From Arctopsyche grandis (lineage: Eukaryota > Arthropoda > Insecta > Trichoptera > Hydropsychidae), in the NCBI RefSeq assembly GCF_051622035.1, contig NC_135358.1, forward strand, positions 4,541,501 through 4,605,500: a DNA stretch of 64,000 nt. The letters run 5' to 3'. The position numbers and the translations under genes were made by a program. The notes under the pieces were generated by a model, which was given only the letters and a program-made list of their open reading frames with translations, did not search any database and was not told where the DNA came from. Shown one piece after another: positions 62,129-64,000 of this stretch (positions within the stretch are counted from its first letter, which is position 1; each line of letters opens with the position of its first letter).

Positions 62129-63022
62129 GGGTGAAATCAGACTACGGTAAATGTGGGACGTGGGTTTTTTAGATAGTTTTAAACATATAGAAAAAATGTA
62201 GCGTTCATGGGACGCGTACATGAGATAGTCCTTTCAAAACGATACATTCGACCTAAATCGTTGAAATTTTATGGTAGTATTTATCCTTGCTTGACAGTGA
62301 TCTATACCAAAACGAGCCTTCGGACCATTTTCGGTAAAATTGTATCCTTGCTTGACAGTGATCGATAACGAATATGGGATACACCGTTATCAATCACTGT
62401 CAAGCAAGGATAAAATTTTACCGAAAATAGTCCGAAGGCTCGTTTTGGTATAGATCACTGTCAAGCAAGGATAAATACTACCATACAATTTCAACGACAT
62501 AGGTCGAATGTATTGTAACGTATGCCACCGCTTAAGTGCAATCGGATTAGGCCGAGTAGCATCCCAGAGAAATTGGTTTTGAGGATTATCTCCAGACTAA
62601 GTGCAAGTCGGTTAAGCAATGGATGGACTTAGCTGTCAATAGTGGCACCCAGCCACTTTCCACTAGAATTCTTAGGACTGGCAACGTGAAAGCGTGGGAT
62701 TGCATATCTGGTACGTGACCATAACAATAGGTCAACAAACGTGTTGAGGAAGATGCCCGAGCGACCTGTCCTTTATAAGAAGGCACTTGGACCATATCAA
62801 GACATTCTGGACGGAGCACTGGCAGTGCGTGTATCTCTTGAATCACCAATAAATGCTGTGACACGACTTTGGCCTTTTACTTGGATCCTCCACCCACCCC
62901 TACGCAACCGTATCGTTTTAAAAGGGCTATCCCATGTACGCGTCCCATGAACGTTTTTTCTATATGTTTAAAACTATCTAAAAAAAACCACGTCTCATAT
63001 TCACCGCTGTCTGATTTCGCCC
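62129..63022. mobile_element. 894-bp element with ~115-bp terminal inverted repeats and TTA flanks
   Basis: Left arm 62129-62245 (GGGTGAAATCAGACTACGGT...) and right arm 62910-63022 (ending ...GTCTGATTTCGCCC) are near-perfect inverted copies with small indels. TTA stands on both sides (62126-62128, 63023-63025). A 3-bp TTA duplication is typical of PIF/Harbinger, so that is the working class. The unique middle (62520-62905) has short open frames in both directions with no transposase motif I can see. Confidence 0.78.
62241..62515. repeat. Near-perfect palindrome, ~130-bp arms, 14-nt loop
   Basis: Arm 62241-62370 pairs with 62385-62515 with about six or seven mismatches; the loop is 62371-62384. 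Each arm contains TATCCTTGCTTGACAGTGAT twice, 61 bp apart on the left arm. In DIP pre-mRNA it would fold into a long hairpin. Confidence 0.9.
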
Positions 63023-63172
63023 TTAACAATGATTTTTGTGCTGAAATAAAACTATCAAATTAGTACACTATTATAGCATCACTATACATACAACGCTCGC
63101 ATTCATTTAAAGCCTTTCACATACATAATAATATATAATATATATTATATAATATATAATATATAATACATA

Positions 63173-63626
63173 AGCCAGCAGCATAGCTCGGACGTTAAGC
63201 TTCTGCTTACCGTCAAGAAGGTGCCGGGTTCTATCCCTGAATGAAAATGAAGTTTTCAGAGTATGCTGTTGGTCAGACCTGGATTTGTGACTCCAGGTTG
63301 ATCGTTTCCTATCAGAGTTTGCCAATTTTCTCTGATTTCATTGTTGAAACGGTTCCCGGAAAAAAAAATTGGCTAAAAATCCTTCCTACCTACTATGTCA
63401 CCACTATTTGAAATTTGATGGATGTACAATAAAAATTTATGTACAATTCATAGATGTCTCGTTAATTTGCGAGTTTTTTCAGTGTCTCGCAATTCAACGA
63501 CTTATAATAAAAAAATGCTGCATTTGTATTTGTAATTGGCCAGGAAGGCGCATTGGGATTTACCTGTAAGGCCTTCCTGGTATATATGTAAAATAAAAAA
63601 AAATAAAATAAAATAAAAATAATAGG
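63173..63626 (+). mobile_element. tRNA-derived SINE, full length with A-rich tail
   Basis: Begins AGCCAGCAGCATAGCTCGGA, B box CCGGGTTCTATCCC, body CTCCAGGTTGATCGTTTCCT and TTGAAACGGTTCCCGG, ends with hairpin CCAGGAAGGC (63540-63549) / GCCTTCCTGG (63571-63580) and an (AAAAT)n tail. It lies about 140 bp upstream of DIP exon 7. Confidence 0.88.
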
Positions 63627-63765
63627 CATCACATTTTGACATATGCGGATTAAATTTTCGAAACGGACACCGAAGTATATTTATAATAATAACAACGGTA
63701 GCACTTTCATCCATCAACCGACGCCACTTCATCATCCGGACGTAATTAATAATATGTATTTATAG

Positions 63766-63903
63766 TTCCACCGATGTTGTCTATCCCAAATCAACTGGAA
63801 GGGGCGTACATAGGGCAGGACGTGGCACTAGAATGTCACACCGAAGCATATCCACCGTCAATCAACTACTGGACTACAGAGAGAGGCGATATGATACTTT
63901 CAG
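63766..63903 (+). CDS. DIP exon 7: first half of Ig domain 3
   Basis: Encodes the end of codon 243 through residue 288 plus one base; donor G|GTAAAC at 63904; phase 1 in and out. It reads FPPMLSIPNQLEGAYIGQDV, then ALECHTEAYPPSINYW, then TTERGDMILS. It carries the first disulfide Cys (266) and core Trp (278) of Ig3. The FPP linker plus IPNQLxG opening and the ECHxEAxPxSINYW segment are typical DIP Ig3. The second half of Ig3 and the C-terminus are past the window end. Confidence 0.94.
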
Positions 63904-64000
63904 GTAAACTTCCCCCAAACCCCTTGTACACAAAATACGTAGATTACCCATTATCTCTCGAGTTTGTATGTATGTACGTCTGCGTAATTAGATTCTCGTG
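63904..64000 (+). other. Start of DIP intron 7
   Basis: Intronic sequence from the GTAAAC donor to the window edge; nothing else is visible. Confidence 0.85.

Larger units (their letters stand above)
61390..63765 (+). other. DIP intron 6 (about 2.4 kb), largely mobile DNA
   Basis: Bounded by GTAAGT at 61390 and ATGTATTTATAG at 63765. More than half is repeat: a SINE head (61697-61870), a family B repeat (61973-62125), the 894-bp long-inverted-end element with its palindrome (62129-63022) and a full SINE (63173-63626). The acceptor has a weak pyrimidine tract, and the SINE's A-rich tail ends only about 140 bases before the exon. Confidence 0.88.
18487..64000 (+). other. Dpr-interacting protein (DIP) gene locus, 3' end outside window
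   Basis: Seven exons join in one frame with consistent phases (1,1,0,1,1,1,1) and give 288 codons plus one base. The order is signal peptide (1-20), linker (21-48), Ig1 (about 49-147), Ig2 (148-242) and the first half of Ig3 (243-288). DIPs are neuronal surface proteins of the insect IgLON-like/lachesin group. Their Ig1 binds Dpr proteins and helps specify synaptic partners. Family signs are the NVTVSVGRDA start of Ig1, DRGWYMCQVNTDPM around its second Cys, MWRREDGE and AYLCIASNGVPPSISKR in Ig2, and IPNQLEG at the start of Ig3. Family membership is secure. The paralogue is not: from memory it looks closest to DIP-gamma, but I could not check. The rest of Ig3 and the C-terminal (usually GPI) region lie beyond 64000. 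Confidence 0.92.

Noticed and set aside
62586..62950. Open frames on both strands in the middle of the 894-bp element
   Set aside because: No transposase motif seen in either; likely chance frames in a GC-richer spacer.

Overview
The window is AT-rich, intron-dominated nuclear DNA from an arthropod, almost certainly an insect. The grounds are tiny protein exons separated by kilobase introns with GT..AG borders, many TACATACATATGTA-type simple repeats, tRNA-derived SINEs, non-LTR retrotransposon relics and small inverted-repeat DNA transposons. I cannot fix the insect order. There is no bacterial-style gene organisation, no CRISPR array and no rRNA.

One host gene is readable, on the + strand. 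Seven exons (18689-18749, 40413-40481, 54770-54873, 54999-55206, 57127-57282, 61261-61389, 63766-63903) join in a single open frame of 288 codons plus one base. They encode a signal peptide, a short linker, Ig domain 1, Ig domain 2 and the first half of Ig domain 3 of a Dpr-interacting protein (DIP), a neuronal IgLON-like cell-surface recognition protein. The gene runs off the right edge. All splice phases agree. An in-frame stop and a two-codon uORF sit just upstream of the start. Introns 1 and 2 are very large (about 21.7 and 14.3 kb); intron 3 is only 125 bases. A non-coding 5' exon with a promoter near 14.65-14.97 kb is possible but unproven.

The first 18 kb is intergenic or 5' flank: a broken jockey/CR1-like LINE (3.66-5.34 kb), a second LINE 3' end in reverse (13.67-14.29 kb), Helitron-like and SINE copies, and several unnamed repeat families. 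Introns 1 and 2 hold more of the same, broken by GC-richer, low-repeat islands that are candidate regulatory DNA.

The most interesting non-coding structure is a set of well-delimited mobile elements. They include a 239-bp element with 20-bp perfect inverted ends and an 8-bp target duplication; a 634-bp TTAA-flanked piggyBac-type element; a 343-bp element with 25-bp perfect ends; and an 894-bp element with ~115-bp inverted ends, TTA flanks and a ~130-bp-arm internal palindrome lying in the sense strand of intron 6. A SINE and a LINE share a 3' hairpin layout with different stems and a similar loop. A family of ~150-bp monomers, each with an ACTTCCGG-like core, appears in circularly permuted order at two loci.
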